Shown here: positions 50,447 to 59,236 of the stretch, one piece after another
How positions within the stretch are numbered: the stretch's first letter is position 1
Layout: every line of letters starts with the position of its first letter
Source of the DNA: an uncultured Bacteroidia bacterium
GTDB taxonomy: Bacteria; Bacteroidota; Bacteroidia; Bacteroidales; F082
Length of the DNA stretch: 64,000 nucleotides
Assembly: GCA_902801625.1 (NCBI GenBank)
Contig: CADCJI010000014.1
Span: 1-64,000, forward strand
Reading direction: 5' to 3'
Program-made: the position numbers and the translations under genes
The notes under the pieces: generated by a model
Seen by the model: the letters and a program-made list of their open reading frames with translations, nothing else
Databases searched by the model: none
Told to the model about the DNA's origin: nothing

Positions 50447-51016
50447 ATGGGTTTCAAAGCATTAGATATTGCTCGTAAGATTCTATCTCGAGTGGATGTG
50501 GAGCATGGGGATACCATCTCTAATTTGAAATTACAGAAGTTGCTATACTTTGTGCAAGGTTTTCATCTCGCATCGTATGGCCAAGCCTTGTTCGAGGAGG
50601 ATATGATAGCATGGACTTATGGTCCTGTTGTACCCAAGGTGTATGACACTTATAAGAAATATCGCCGTCGAGATATCAATACAGCAGGCATCACAGATGA
50701 GGTGGAGTTAAAACCTCAGGAGGAGGCCTTGTTTGACAAAGTGTATCTCGAATACAGTCGCTATTCGGCTGTTGCATTGATGCAAATGACCCATACGGCT
50801 GGTCCTTGGCGTAATCATAATGTTGGCGAAGTGTTGCCCAAGGACGAGATCCGCAACTATTTCCTGACGCTACAATTACCTGATGATGTTCCAAGCGTAG
50901 CTGGAGTCCAATTGTTTGATGACTCTTATATGCAAAGGCTGATTACTCTTTCCGCTCCTTCGTGGAAAGGCATTGCAGATGCAGATGTCTGGGTGCATGA
51001 GTTAAGAGGAGAATAA
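50447..51016 (+). CDS. Panacea-domain antitoxin (DUF4065)
   Basis: 189 residues from ATG 50447 (MGFKALDIARKIL). The Panacea signature ISNLKLQKLLYFVQGFHLASYG is followed by WTYGPVVPKVYDTYKKY. Panacea antitoxins are known to neutralise many unrelated toxin folds encoded next to them. The gene is followed by a PIN-domain gene after one base, so a two-gene toxin-antitoxin unit is likely. Confidence 0.82.
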   Translation: MGFKALDIARKILSRVDVEHGDTISNLKLQKLLYFVQGFHLASYGQALFEEDMIAWTYGPVVPKVYDTYKKYRRRDINTAGITDEVELKPQEEALFDKVYLEYSRYSAVALMQMTHTAGPWRNHNVGEVLPKDEIRNYFLTLQLPDDVPSVAGVQLFDDSYMQRLITLSAPSWKGIADADVWVHELRGE

Positions 51017-51017
51017 T

Positions 51018-51467
51018 ATGGCACAAGCGGTATTACTCGATAGTGGATTTCTTATCAGATTGATGAATCCAGAAGAGCCTTTACACACAGTGGCCATGCG
51101 TTGGTTTCGCCTATTTATCGAACAAGGAGTCGTCTGCAAGGTGTCTACCATTGCATTAGCTGAATATGGCGTGAAAGACGATTTAACGCATCTGCCGATG
51201 CAATATTTGCAAGTGCTGCCGTTTCATTACAACCATGCCGAACGTGCCGCTCAGTTTATGCGTATAGTATTACGGGTAAAGAAGGAGCGTGGAGCTGTCA
51301 TTCAGCCACGAGTGGTTATTCCTAATGATACGAAGATGTTTGGTCAAGCTAGCTGTGAAGCCGATATTCGCAGTTTTGTCTCTGCTGACTCAGAGGCCAA
51401 AAAGGTGTATGATTTGTTAGAACAACCCAATTTTGAGTTTATTGACATTCGAGAGAATGTGTTATGA
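51018..51467 (+). CDS. PIN-domain toxin-like protein
   Basis: 149 residues. The four PIN acidic residues are present: D8 (LLDSGFL), E49 (STIALAEYG), D104 (IPNDTKMFGQA) and D125 (VSADSEA). PIN toxins are Mg-dependent RNases that cut tRNA or rRNA. The pairing with a Panacea antitoxin follows the known pattern of variable toxin partners. It is longer than VapC (about 130) and is not close to any VapC I recognise. Confidence 0.72.
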   Translation: MAQAVLLDSGFLIRLMNPEEPLHTVAMRWFRLFIEQGVVCKVSTIALAEYGVKDDLTHLPMQYLQVLPFHYNHAERAAQFMRIVLRVKKERGAVIQPRVVIPNDTKMFGQASCEADIRSFVSADSEAKKVYDLLEQPNFEFIDIRENVL

Positions 51468-51492
51468 AGATTGTGCCGAGAGAAAGAATTTA

Positions 51493-51536
51493 ATTCTGAA
51501 GACACAGAAGATGGTGGTGCTGGAGGTGGGGAAGAT
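51493..51536 (+). repeat. Right 44 bp direct repeat of the Panacea-PIN cassette
   Basis: A copy of the KAS III gene end in the same orientation. It still encodes ILKTQKMVVLEVGKI in frame, but no KAS III gene precedes it here. Confidence 0.88.
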
Positions 51537-51596
51537 ATTGTCGTAATAATATTTTTTAATTTTGTTGAATGAGAAATAACAATAAATACAAGTAAA

Positions 51597-52100
51597 ATGA
51601 ATACTGAAGAAAAAATCATTGAACCCAAAAGGAGCATTAAACAGAAGATCAAAATTTTCCTATTCAAATCATCTACGAAATTACAATCGTTTTATTTGAG
51701 GCGTATTCGTGGAGTTGATATTGGAAATAATTGTTTTGTCAATAGGAAGGCAAAAATAGACGGTGTAAATCCTCATGGAATTCACATTGGAGATTGCGTA
51801 AGGGTATCACAAAACGCTTTAATTCTTGCCCATGACCATTATCGGGATGAAGCGCATCAGTATGTTGATACTTGGATTGGGCATCATGTGAATATTGGAT
51901 GGGGTGCTGTGATTAACCCGGGATTGAGAATTGGTAATCATGTCATAGTGGGTGCTAATGCTGTGGTGACGAAGGATGTTCCAGATGGTTGTATTGTTGC
52001 AGGAAATCCAGCAAAAATCATCAAAGTGAATATAAAACTCAATGATCATGGAAGTATGATTTGTAGGGGGGAACGACCTGATGCCAATCAGAAATTATAA
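51597..52100 (+). CDS. Hexapeptide-repeat sugar acyltransferase
   Basis: 167 residues. A short N-terminal basic segment precedes a left-handed beta-helix ([48 protein letters not shown]) ending in [21 protein letters not shown]. This is the maltose/galactoside O-acetyltransferase (LacA/WbbJ-like) type. It is separated from the sugar transferase by 14 bases, so it probably acetylates a sugar of the same unit. Confidence 0.83.
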   Translation: MNTEEKIIEPKRSIKQKIKIFLFKSSTKLQSFYLRRIRGVDIGNNCFVNRKAKIDGVNPHGIHIGDCVRVSQNALILAHDHYRDEAHQYVDTWIGHHVNIGWGAVINPGLRIGNHVIVGANAVVTKDVPDGCIVAGNPAKIIKVNIKLNDHGSMICRGERPDANQKL

Positions 52101-52114
52101 TGTAATCTGCCTTT

Positions 52115-52723
52115 ATGTACAAACACTTTTTCAAACGCTGTATCAGTATTTTCGGGGCACTGCTAGCGCTTATTGTAGTTGGATGGATTATCATCATTGT
52201 GGCCATCATCCTGCATTTTGCCAACAAAGGAGCAGGAGTGTTCTTTATGCAGGAACGTCCAGGTAAGGATGCCAAGATTTACAAGGTTCTCAAGTTCAAG
52301 ACCATGACGGACGAACGTGATGCTGATGGTAAAATGTTGCCCGATGCCCAAAGGCTTACCAAAGTGGGGAAAATCGTACGCAGCCTTTCCATCGATGAAT
52401 TGCCTCAGTTGATAAACATTCTCAAAGGCGATATGTCGTTCATTGGACCGAGACCTTGGAAAGTAGAGTATTTGCCACTGTATTCTCCCGAACAGATGCG
52501 TCGCCATGAGGTGCGTCCTGGCATCAGCGGTTGGGCGCAGGTGAATGGCAGAAATGCCATTTCCTTTACCAAGCGTTTGGAATACGATATCTACTATGTC
52601 GATCATCTTACTTTCTGGTTGGATGTGAAGATTTTCTTCATGACCATCTTCAAAGTGTTCAAGCGCGAGGGAATCTCGGAGGAAGGCCAGGCAACATCAG
52701 AGGCATTCAATGGGCATAACTGA
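52115..52723 (+). CDS. Initiating sugar-phosphate transferase (PglC/WcaJ-like)
   Basis: 202 residues: an N-terminal membrane segment (about 10-34), then the bacterial sugar transferase domain with QERPGKDAKIYKVLKFKTM, SIDELPQLINILKGDMSFIGPRP and RPGISGWAQVNGRN. It attaches the first sugar phosphate to undecaprenyl phosphate. The short length, one membrane segment and RHEVRPGISGW block fit the PglC-type monotopic class. Its end overlaps the next gene by 14 bases. Confidence 0.93.
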   Translation: MYKHFFKRCISIFGALLALIVVGWIIIIVAIILHFANKGAGVFFMQERPGKDAKIYKVLKFKTMTDERDADGKMLPDAQRLTKVGKIVRSLSIDELPQLINILKGDMSFIGPRPWKVEYLPLYSPEQMRRHEVRPGISGWAQVNGRNAISFTKRLEYDIYYVDHLTFWLDVKIFFMTIFKVFKREGISEEGQATSEAFNGHN

Positions 52724-54137
52724 GCACAAAAGAGTTTTTTGTGTAGTCTTTTGCATTGTTTTCAGCATCATTACGGCAAGTGGGAAGAATCCCACGATAT
52801 TAACCCAAAAGATGTTGGACAAGTCTGGAGCGACATTTGTTGTAAAAGGAGACTATACTGCAAATGATGCCATCTTGTATTTAGGCAACCAGCAGGAGCT
52901 GGTTTTTGATGGTGGGAGGATTGACCATGTGATACTCGTGGGCAGACATTCCAAATTGAAAGTAAAGGGTAAGAAACCTGTATTTGGAAAAAATGTCATC
53001 GTCAGAGGAGTCTGGGATGTTGAAGAAGCCCATGACGGATGGTTTGAGTTTGAAGAGGGAAGGGGCTTTGTTGCCAACCAGCTGATCAAAAACATGTTGG
53101 CTTTTTCCAATGACAGTTTGTTTTGCCATCTTTATTTCGAGGAGGATAGAACCTATTATTTTGAACTGCCTTACAAGGGTAAAGCCAATTTTGGAGATGA
53201 ATTCACGTTTCATTATAACAAGGATGGAAAGATAAAAAGACATTATCTTGAGGTATATGGTGATAATTATTCATTTTTAAGGATATTCACCATTCCCTCA
53301 AGAACCACATTAACCATAAACAACACCTTACAAATGCTCCCTACCAATGTGGGGGCATATTTTGTTTTTTGGGAATATGACAAAGAGGATGTGACGATTG
53401 AAGGCAAGGGCACCATTGCTGGCGATAATAAAGAACATCTTTACACCTCCCCCTACGCGGGGCCAAAGTATTATGGCGAATGGGGTCATATTTTTAGATG
53501 TTTCAAATGTAAGAATTTTGTGTTTCGGGGAATTACGGTTAGAGATGCTTTTGGGGATTGTATTATTTTTCAAGGTTCTCATCTGCCTAACGAGTATGGT
53601 TCTAGATTTGCCGATGGTTTGCTGATGGAGGATGTCAAGATTATTGGAGCAAGGCGCAACGGAGTGGCTATTGGAGCGCGTAATGTAATCATTCGGAACT
53701 GCCATTTTGAAAACTGTGGAATTAAGACTGTAAAAGGTACAGCTCCGCGAAGTGCCATTGATTTCGAGCCTGATAAAGTGAAGTCTTATCCAGAAATAGG
53801 AAACCAAAATGTTTTGATGGAGAATTGTACTTTCAAAAACAATTGTTTTGATGTGGCTTCTTATAACAACAATTTGAATGATTACGGAACGATTGCCACT
53901 ACCATAAAGAATTGTAGTTTTACTGCGCCTATAAAAATCCATAATACTTATTGGTTACGATTTGAAAACTGTATTATTTCATCTGTTTATAATGGACGAT
54001 CCATCAAGTTCAAATCAAAACATTTGGAGTTTAAGGATAGTGAATTTGAGCAGTGGGATTTCTCAATCCGTAAAAAGCTAACTAAAGCTCATCATAGTTT
54101 TGTCAATTGTAAATTCAACACGAAAAAACAGAAATAG
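52710..54137 (+). CDS. Secreted right-handed parallel beta-helix protein
   Basis: 475 residues with an N-terminal signal peptide (VFCVVFCIVFSIITASG). A repetitive region (about 150-460) has strand patterns such as GITVRDAFGDCIIFQG, NGVAIGARNVIIRNCHFENC and NVLMENCTFKNN, typical of pectate-lyase-like beta-helices. Such proteins cut or bind uronate-containing polysaccharides. It is the last gene of the locus, which suggests it processes the glycan made here. No catalytic residues could be assigned. Confidence 0.77.
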   Translation: MGITEHKRVFCVVFCIVFSIITASGKNPTILTQKMLDKSGATFVVKGDYTANDAILYLGNQQELVFDGGRIDHVILVGRHSKLKVKGKKPVFGKNVIVRGVWDVEEAHDGWFEFEEGRGFVANQLIKNMLAFSNDSLFCHLYFEEDRTYYFELPYKGKANFGDEFTFHYNKDGKIKRHYLEVYGDNYSFLRIFTIPSRTTLTINNTLQMLPTNVGAYFVFWEYDKEDVTIEGKGTIAGDNKEHLYTSPYAGPKYYGEWGHIFRCFKCKNFVFRGITVRDAFGDCIIFQGSHLPNEYGSRFADGLLMEDVKIIGARRNGVAIGARNVIIRNCHFENCGIKTVKGTAPRSAIDFEPDKVKSYPEIGNQNVLMENCTFKNNCFDVASYNNNLNDYGTIATTIKNCSFTAPIKIHNTYWLRFENCIISSVYNGRSIKFKSKHLEFKDSEFEQWDFSIRKKLTKAHHSFVNCKFNTKKQK

Positions 54138-54170
54138 TTATTCATACAAACCCACTATAAAGGAACAATT

Positions 54171-54201
54171 AACCTCTTGGCCTCTGCCAGGAGGTTTTTT
54201 T
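54171..54201 (+). terminator. Intrinsic terminator after the polysaccharide locus
   Basis: AACCTC (54171-54176) pairs with GAGGTT (54191-54196), and TGGC pairs with GCCA inside it, then a T run. It closes the plus-strand locus and overlaps the adenine deaminase promoter. Confidence 0.85.
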
Positions 54202-54202
54202 G

Positions 54203-54210
54203 TACCTTTG
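54203..54210 (+). promoter_or_regulatory. -7 promoter box of ade
   Basis: TACCTTTG, 17 bases before the ATG at 54227. Confidence 0.55.
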
Positions 54211-54226
54211 CGCCAAAATAGCATCC

Positions 54227-55879
54227 ATGAATAACAGTACTTCGACAAACTCAGCAACATTTACCATCGGAGGTCAGATTGTCGACCTCGTCAATTCCAG
54301 GATTTTCTCAGGCGTGGTCGTCGTTGAGGATGGAAAAATCAGCAAAATTGAGCAACAACCCGTTGGTAATACGCAATATATCATGCCAGGCTTCGTCGAT
54401 GCCCATGTGCATATCGAGAGTTCCATGCTGGTACCTTCGGAGTTTGCCCGATTGGCAGTCTGTCATGGCACGATAGCCACTGTCAGTGATCCTCATGAAA
54501 TAGCTAATGTGCTTGGAAAAGAAGGAGTTAGGTATATGATTGAGAATGGCAAGAAGGTGCCATTCAAGTTCTTTTTTGGTGCTCCAAGTTGCGTCCCCGC
54601 CACGGCCTTCGAGACTTCTGGTTTCACCCTTGATGCCAATGACATTGAGGAGCTGATGGCTTCGCCCGACATCTACTACCTCTCAGAGGTGATGAACTAT
54701 CCTGGTGTCATCAACGGTGACCCTGAGATGATGCGTAAGATTGAGGCAGCAAAACGTTATGGCAAGCCCATCGACGGACATGCCCCAGCGGTTACAGGAC
54801 ACGACCTCCAAAAATACGTGGGTGCAGGCATCACCACCGACCATGAGTGTTTTAGGATGGCAGGAGCTTTGGAGAAAATCAGCCTCGGCATGAAAATTCT
54901 CATCCGTGAAGGCAGCGCAGCCAAGAATTTTGAGGCTCTGATACCTCTCATGGCCACCCATCCTGATAAGCTGATGTTTTGCTCTGACGACAAGCATCCC
55001 GACGAGTTGGACGATGGCCACATTGATGTCTTGGTGCGGCGTGCCATCGAGTTGGGCTATGATGTTATGGATGTCTTGAAAGCGGCTTCGCTCAACGCTG
55101 TGCGGCATTACAACCTTTCCGTTGGCATGTTGCAGGTGGGCGATGATGCCGATTTCATTGTTGTCGACGACTTGCACCATCCTGTCGCGAAGCAGACTTA
55201 TATTAAAGGTGTTTTGGTGGCAGAAAATGGAGTGTCGAACATTGATTATAAGGAAATGGTGACCCCCAATATCTTCAAAGCCGAATTCATTACGGCAGAA
55301 GATCTATTTGTTCCGAATGAAGGCAAACTGATAAAGGTGATAGATTGTATTGACGGACAACTGATTACAAAAAGTTTCACGACTGAACCGAAAGTATCGG
55401 ATGGTGGTATTGTCAGCGATGTGGAGCACGACATCTTGAAGATGGTCGTCGTAAACCGATACAAACCATCCAAACCTGCGGTCGCCTTTATCAAAGGCTT
55501 TGGTTTACGACGTGGGGCTTTAGCTTCGAGTGTGGCACACGACAGTCACAACATTGTGGCGGTGGGTGTCACCGATAAGGACATTCTTCATGCGGTCAAT
55601 TTGCTCATTGAGCATACGGGGGGTGTGACGGCTTATTGCAGTACGGAAATGGTGGCAGTGCCGTTGCCAGTGGCAGGTTTGATGAGCAACGAGGACGGCT
55701 ACGAGGTTGCTGCCGCCTATCAAAATGCTGATGCCTTAGCCAAACGCTTGGGGTCAACGCTTTATGCACCTTTTATGACCTTGGCATTCATGGCTTTGTT
55801 GGTCATTCCTGAATTGAAACTCAGCGACCAAGGGCTGTTTGATGTCAAGAAGTTTGGGATTACTTCGATTTACGAATAA
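54227..55879 (+). CDS. ade: Adenine deaminase
   Basis: Converts adenine to hypoxanthine in purine salvage. The 550 residues carry the amidohydrolase metal site DAHVHIESS, the GTIATVSDPHEIANV block, and the second-domain motif HGHAP seen here as IDGHAPAVTG. SDDKHPDEL and SVAHDSHN complete the family pattern. I start at ATG 54227 (MNNSTSTNS), after the -7 box. It is transcribed towards rodA and separated from it by a repeat-bearing hairpin. Confidence 0.94.
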   Translation: MNNSTSTNSATFTIGGQIVDLVNSRIFSGVVVVEDGKISKIEQQPVGNTQYIMPGFVDAHVHIESSMLVPSEFARLAVCHGTIATVSDPHEIANVLGKEGVRYMIENGKKVPFKFFFGAPSCVPATAFETSGFTLDANDIEELMASPDIYYLSEVMNYPGVINGDPEMMRKIEAAKRYGKPIDGHAPAVTGHDLQKYVGAGITTDHECFRMAGALEKISLGMKILIREGSAAKNFEALIPLMATHPDKLMFCSDDKHPDELDDGHIDVLVRRAIELGYDVMDVLKAASLNAVRHYNLSVGMLQVGDDADFIVVDDLHHPVAKQTYIKGVLVAENGVSNIDYKEMVTPNIFKAEFITAEDLFVPNEGKLIKVIDCIDGQLITKSFTTEPKVSDGGIVSDVEHDILKMVVVNRYKPSKPAVAFIKGFGLRRGALASSVAHDSHNIVAVGVTDKDILHAVNLLIEHTGGVTAYCSTEMVAVPLPVAGLMSNEDGYEVAAAYQNADALAKRLGSTLYAPFMTLAFMALLVIPELKLSDQGLFDVKKFGITSIYE

Positions 55880-55882
55880 AGT

Positions 55883-55941
55883 TTTTGCGGTTATATCCCC
55901 ATAGATTCCCAAGGGAATGACATAGGGATATAACCGCAAAA
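55883..55941. terminator. Bidirectional terminator hairpin with a GGAATGACA element in its loop (E5)
   Basis: A perfect 17 bp stem (55883-55899 with 55925-55941) has T/A tracts at both ends, between convergent ade and rodA. The 25-base loop is ATAGATTCCCAAGGGAATGA plus a few bases: the E-family element, found elsewhere with unrelated stems. Confidence 0.83.
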
Positions 55942-55946
55942 TGCAA

Positions 55947-57218
55947 TTACAAAATATTCAATCGATTAGCATCCTGTTTCACGAAGATGGCCAGCATTAT
56001 GGTGAATGCCAGCATACTGGAACCACCATAGCTCAGAAATGGTAGGGGGATACCAATGACTGGCACCAAGCCGATGGTCATGCCGATGTTGATAGCCACG
56101 TGGACGAAAAGGATGCCTGCAATGGCATAGCCATACACACGGCTGAAGGTAGATCGTTGTCGCTCGGCGAGAAGGATGATACGCACCAATAATGCCACAT
56201 AAAGTAATACAACTAGAGCGGTTCCAAGAAAACCACCTTCCTCACCTACAGTGCAAAAAATGAAATCGGTGTGTTGTTCGGGGACAAAGTCGTATTTGGT
56301 TTGTGTGCCTTGCAGGAAACCTTTTCCCGTGAAACCTCCCGAGCCGATGGCGATTTTCGACTGATGCACGTTGTAGCCAACGCCTTTGGGGTCGTCAAGT
56401 TTGCCTAACATGACGAGAATACGGTTTTGCTGATGCGTTTGCAATACCTTGTGGAAAGCGTAGTCGACTGAGAAAACGAAGACAAACATAAAGGCAAAGA
56501 CCCCCAACATTTTGAAAATGCCTTTTCTCTTGGTAATCAAGTAGTAAGTTAGGGTGAGGACGAGAAGGCTACCGAGGATGATGTACATGACCTTTTGGCT
56601 CCATACCAAGGTGAGGATGAATAAAAGGATGGCCACCACGCCTCCAACCATAACCAGTCCTGTGCCAGGGAAGCCCTCTCGATAGAGTACGAAGATGAAA
56701 GAGACGAACACGATGGCAGACCCCGTGTCGTTTTGGAGCAATACGAGTGCCATGGGGGCGAGGACAAGAAGCGCTGCAATGATTTGATCCTTCCGCTTTT
56801 GCATATCAACATCCAAACGGTCGAGGTAGCCCGCAAGTGCCAAAGCAGTAGCCATTTTGGCAAATTCGGAAGGCTGGAACTTGACGTTAGCGCTTAGTTC
56901 AATCCACGAAGTGGCACCATTGGTAGCTTTGCCATAGACCAAAACGACAAACAAACTGGCTAGGAAAAAGAAGTAAATCCATAATGAGAAGGCATTGAAG
57001 AACTTGGCATCAATCAATAGGATGACGAACCCTATCAAAAGAGATGAGCCAATCCAAATGAGCTGTTTTCCATACACTTGTGATAGGTCGAAGATACTGG
57101 GGTGCATTTCGTCGTATTTGGCTGAGAAGATGCTGAACCAGCCGATAATCACCAAAGCCAAGTAGATGAGTATGGTCACCCAATCGATTTTTCCTATGAT
57201 GCTGTTACGTTCGTTCAT
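55947..57218 (-). CDS. rodA: Rod-shape SEDS glycosyltransferase
   Basis: A 423-residue polytopic membrane protein of the SEDS family that polymerises lipid II glycan in the elongasome. About ten hydrophobic segments are visible, with ATNGATSWIEL, the loop IAIGSGGFTGKG, and PLPFLSYGGSSML near the end, the family signature. It partners the PBP2 encoded just upstream; the two genes overlap by four bases. Confidence 0.95.
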   Translation of the reverse strand: MNERNSIIGKIDWVTILIYLALVIIGWFSIFSAKYDEMHPSIFDLSQVYGKQLIWIGSSLLIGFVILLIDAKFFNAFSLWIYFFFLASLFVVLVYGKATNGATSWIELSANVKFQPSEFAKMATALALAGYLDRLDVDMQKRKDQIIAALLVLAPMALVLLQNDTGSAIVFVSFIFVLYREGFPGTGLVMVGGVVAILLFILTLVWSQKVMYIILGSLLVLTLTYYLITKRKGIFKMLGVFAFMFVFVFSVDYAFHKVLQTHQQNRILVMLGKLDDPKGVGYNVHQSKIAIGSGGFTGKGFLQGTQTKYDFVPEQHTDFIFCTVGEEGGFLGTALVVLLYVALLVRIILLAERQRSTFSRVYGYAIAGILFVHVAINIGMTIGLVPVIGIPLPFLSYGGSSMLAFTIMLAIFVKQDANRLNIL

Positions 57219-59077
57219 CGTTCGTTCTTATATGAGATTCTGCCTTCCATGATGCGTTTTTCCAAATCTTCACGTACCGTATAGCCGCGTATGTATTTCT
57301 CAATCATCAGGCTGGCGATAGGAGCTGCCCAGGTGGCACCGTAACCACCGTTCTCGATGATGACGGCAAGGGCGATTTTCGGGTTGTCGTAGGGCGCAAA
57401 GGCGATAAAATTGGAGTGGTAGTTGCCATGTGGGTTCTGGGCGGTGCCAGTCTTGCCGCATTGGGGGATGTCTTTCAATTCATAACGACGTGCAGTACCG
57501 GCGGGACCGCTAAACACGGTGCGCAGGCCTTGTTTCATCGTGCGGACGTATTTCGGGTCGATGCCAGGGTCGACTTTGGTGGTCATCACCTCGGGGATGG
57601 CTGTGGTGTCGCCGAAACACTTAATTAGATGAGGTGGGTAGTAATAGCCTTCATTGGCTATCAAGGCGGCGATGTTGCAGAGTTGCAAAGGCGTCACTAA
57701 AACCTCACCTTGCCCGATGCCTAAGGAACGGATGGTCACTGAGTTCCATTGTCCACCGTACATTTTGTCGTAATACTCGCGTGAGGGAATGTTACCTGAG
57801 CGTTCGTAGGGGATATCGGTGTTGAACTTACGCCCAAGTCCCATTTTGTAGGTCATGTCTTTCCAATAATCGTAGCCATTCTTGATGTTACCGAATTTCG
57901 GGTTGTTGATGGTGGTCTTGAACGACTCGTAGAAGTAGGGGTTGCATGAGTTCATGATAGCATTGGCAAAGTCGGGACTCGAGCCGTGGCTGTGGGTGCA
58001 TTTGATAGGCATGGAGCCAGGTCCGCTGCAATGGAAACAGGTGGCGGGCGTGATGCTGCCGCTCTGCATGGCGATGAGGCCCACGACGGTCTTGAAGGTG
58101 GAGCCAGGAGGATAAGTGCCGCTGATGGCGCGGTTGATGAGGGGCTTCATTGGGTCATTTTTCAGCTCGTTGTAGTGGGTGCCGCGTTCACGGCCTACGA
58201 GGAGGTTAGGGTCGTAGGTAGGGCTGGTGACGAAAGCCAGAATCTGTCCCGTGGAAGGCTCGACGGCCACGATGGAGCCGATCTTGCCGACCATGAGTTG
58301 TTCGCCATAGGCTTGCAACTCAGCGTCCAAGCCGAGGTAGAGGTCTTTTCCGGCAACGGGCTCCTTGTCGAGTTCGCCCTCCATGAAACTTCCCATCTCG
58401 CGGTTGTGCACGTCCACCATCATGACTTTCAGGCCTTTCACACCACGCAGTTCTTTCTCGTACGACTTTTCAATACCCGACTTGCCGATGTAGTCGCCTT
58501 GGCGGTAGTAGTTTTCCTCATCCTTTTCCAATTCGTTTTTACTGATTTCACCGATGTCACCCAAGGTGTGGGCAGCGATGGCATTGGGATAGTGACGTAC
58601 GGTACGTGTCTGGAAGAAGAATCCTGGGAAGCGATAGAGCATCTCGGCGATATGGGCGAAGTTTTCTTTCGAGACTTGGGTCATAAAGGGTGAAGGCTTG
58701 AAATACGACTCATTCTTGGCCTTGTTCATCCGCTCGATGAACGATGCCTTATCGATTTCCAGCAGATGACAGAAAGTCACCGTGTCGAAAGGGTGTAAAG
58801 GGTCTTTTTTTATGGCTTCATTGACTTGTCTTGGAGTGACCATTAGGTCGTAGACGGCCTCGTTGAACACTAACAGCTTCCCGTTGCGGTCGTACACCTT
58901 GCCTCGGGCGGGGTATTGGGTAACGAAACGTAAGGCATTATTGTCGGCTAGCTGCTTGTAGTGTTTGTCGAGCACTTGGAGCGAAAACAATCTGATAAGA
59001 TATATCACACCTATGGCAATGAAGACACCCATTACCAACAACTTCCTGTTTGTCAAATTGTTATTGCCCGTTCTCAT
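57215..59077 (-). CDS. mrdA: Penicillin-binding protein 2
   Basis: A 620-residue class B transpeptidase that cross-links peptidoglycan with RodA during elongation. An N-terminal membrane anchor (about 11-33) precedes the pedestal domain and the transpeptidase domain, with SxxK at S326-K329 (PPGSTFK), SxN at S377-N379 (SCN) and GKTGTAQ near 550. It heads the mrdA-rodA unit from its own promoter. The start at 59077 is just after the -7 box. Confidence 0.95.
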   Translation of the reverse strand: MRTGNNNLTNRKLLVMGVFIAIGVIYLIRLFSLQVLDKHYKQLADNNALRFVTQYPARGKVYDRNGKLLVFNEAVYDLMVTPRQVNEAIKKDPLHPFDTVTFCHLLEIDKASFIERMNKAKNESYFKPSPFMTQVSKENFAHIAEMLYRFPGFFFQTRTVRHYPNAIAAHTLGDIGEISKNELEKDEENYYRQGDYIGKSGIEKSYEKELRGVKGLKVMMVDVHNREMGSFMEGELDKEPVAGKDLYLGLDAELQAYGEQLMVGKIGSIVAVEPSTGQILAFVTSPTYDPNLLVGRERGTHYNELKNDPMKPLINRAISGTYPPGSTFKTVVGLIAMQSGSITPATCFHCSGPGSMPIKCTHSHGSSPDFANAIMNSCNPYFYESFKTTINNPKFGNIKNGYDYWKDMTYKMGLGRKFNTDIPYERSGNIPSREYYDKMYGGQWNSVTIRSLGIGQGEVLVTPLQLCNIAALIANEGYYYPPHLIKCFGDTTAIPEVMTTKVDPGIDPKYVRTMKQGLRTVFSGPAGTARRYELKDIPQCGKTGTAQNPHGNYHSNFIAFAPYDNPKIALAVIIENGGYGATWAAPIASLMIEKYIRGYTVREDLEKRIMEGRISYKNER

Positions 59078-59095
59078 GATGAATTTTGTGAATTA

Positions 59096-59103
59096 CAAAA
59101 GTA
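59096..59103 (-). promoter_or_regulatory. -7 promoter box of mrdA-rodA
   Basis: The minus strand reads TACTTTTG, 18 bases before the mrdA ATG. Confidence 0.55.
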
Positions 59104-59207
59104 AATGTTTTTCTTATTGGTGGAAAGGGGTTTTGGCCGTTTTTTTCAAAAAAAAATCTTTTCAGCAAAAAGCGAGAATAAAAACAGGGCAAATGATAAT
59201 TTTTCTG

Positions 59208-59215
59208 TATATTTG
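59208..59215 (+). promoter_or_regulatory. -7 promoter box of the GldH-like gene
   Basis: TATATTTG, 21 bases before ATG 59237. The divergent region 59104-59207 holds nothing else that I can name. Confidence 0.55.
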
Positions 59216-59236
59216 CACGTTTTTATGCGTAAAAAT

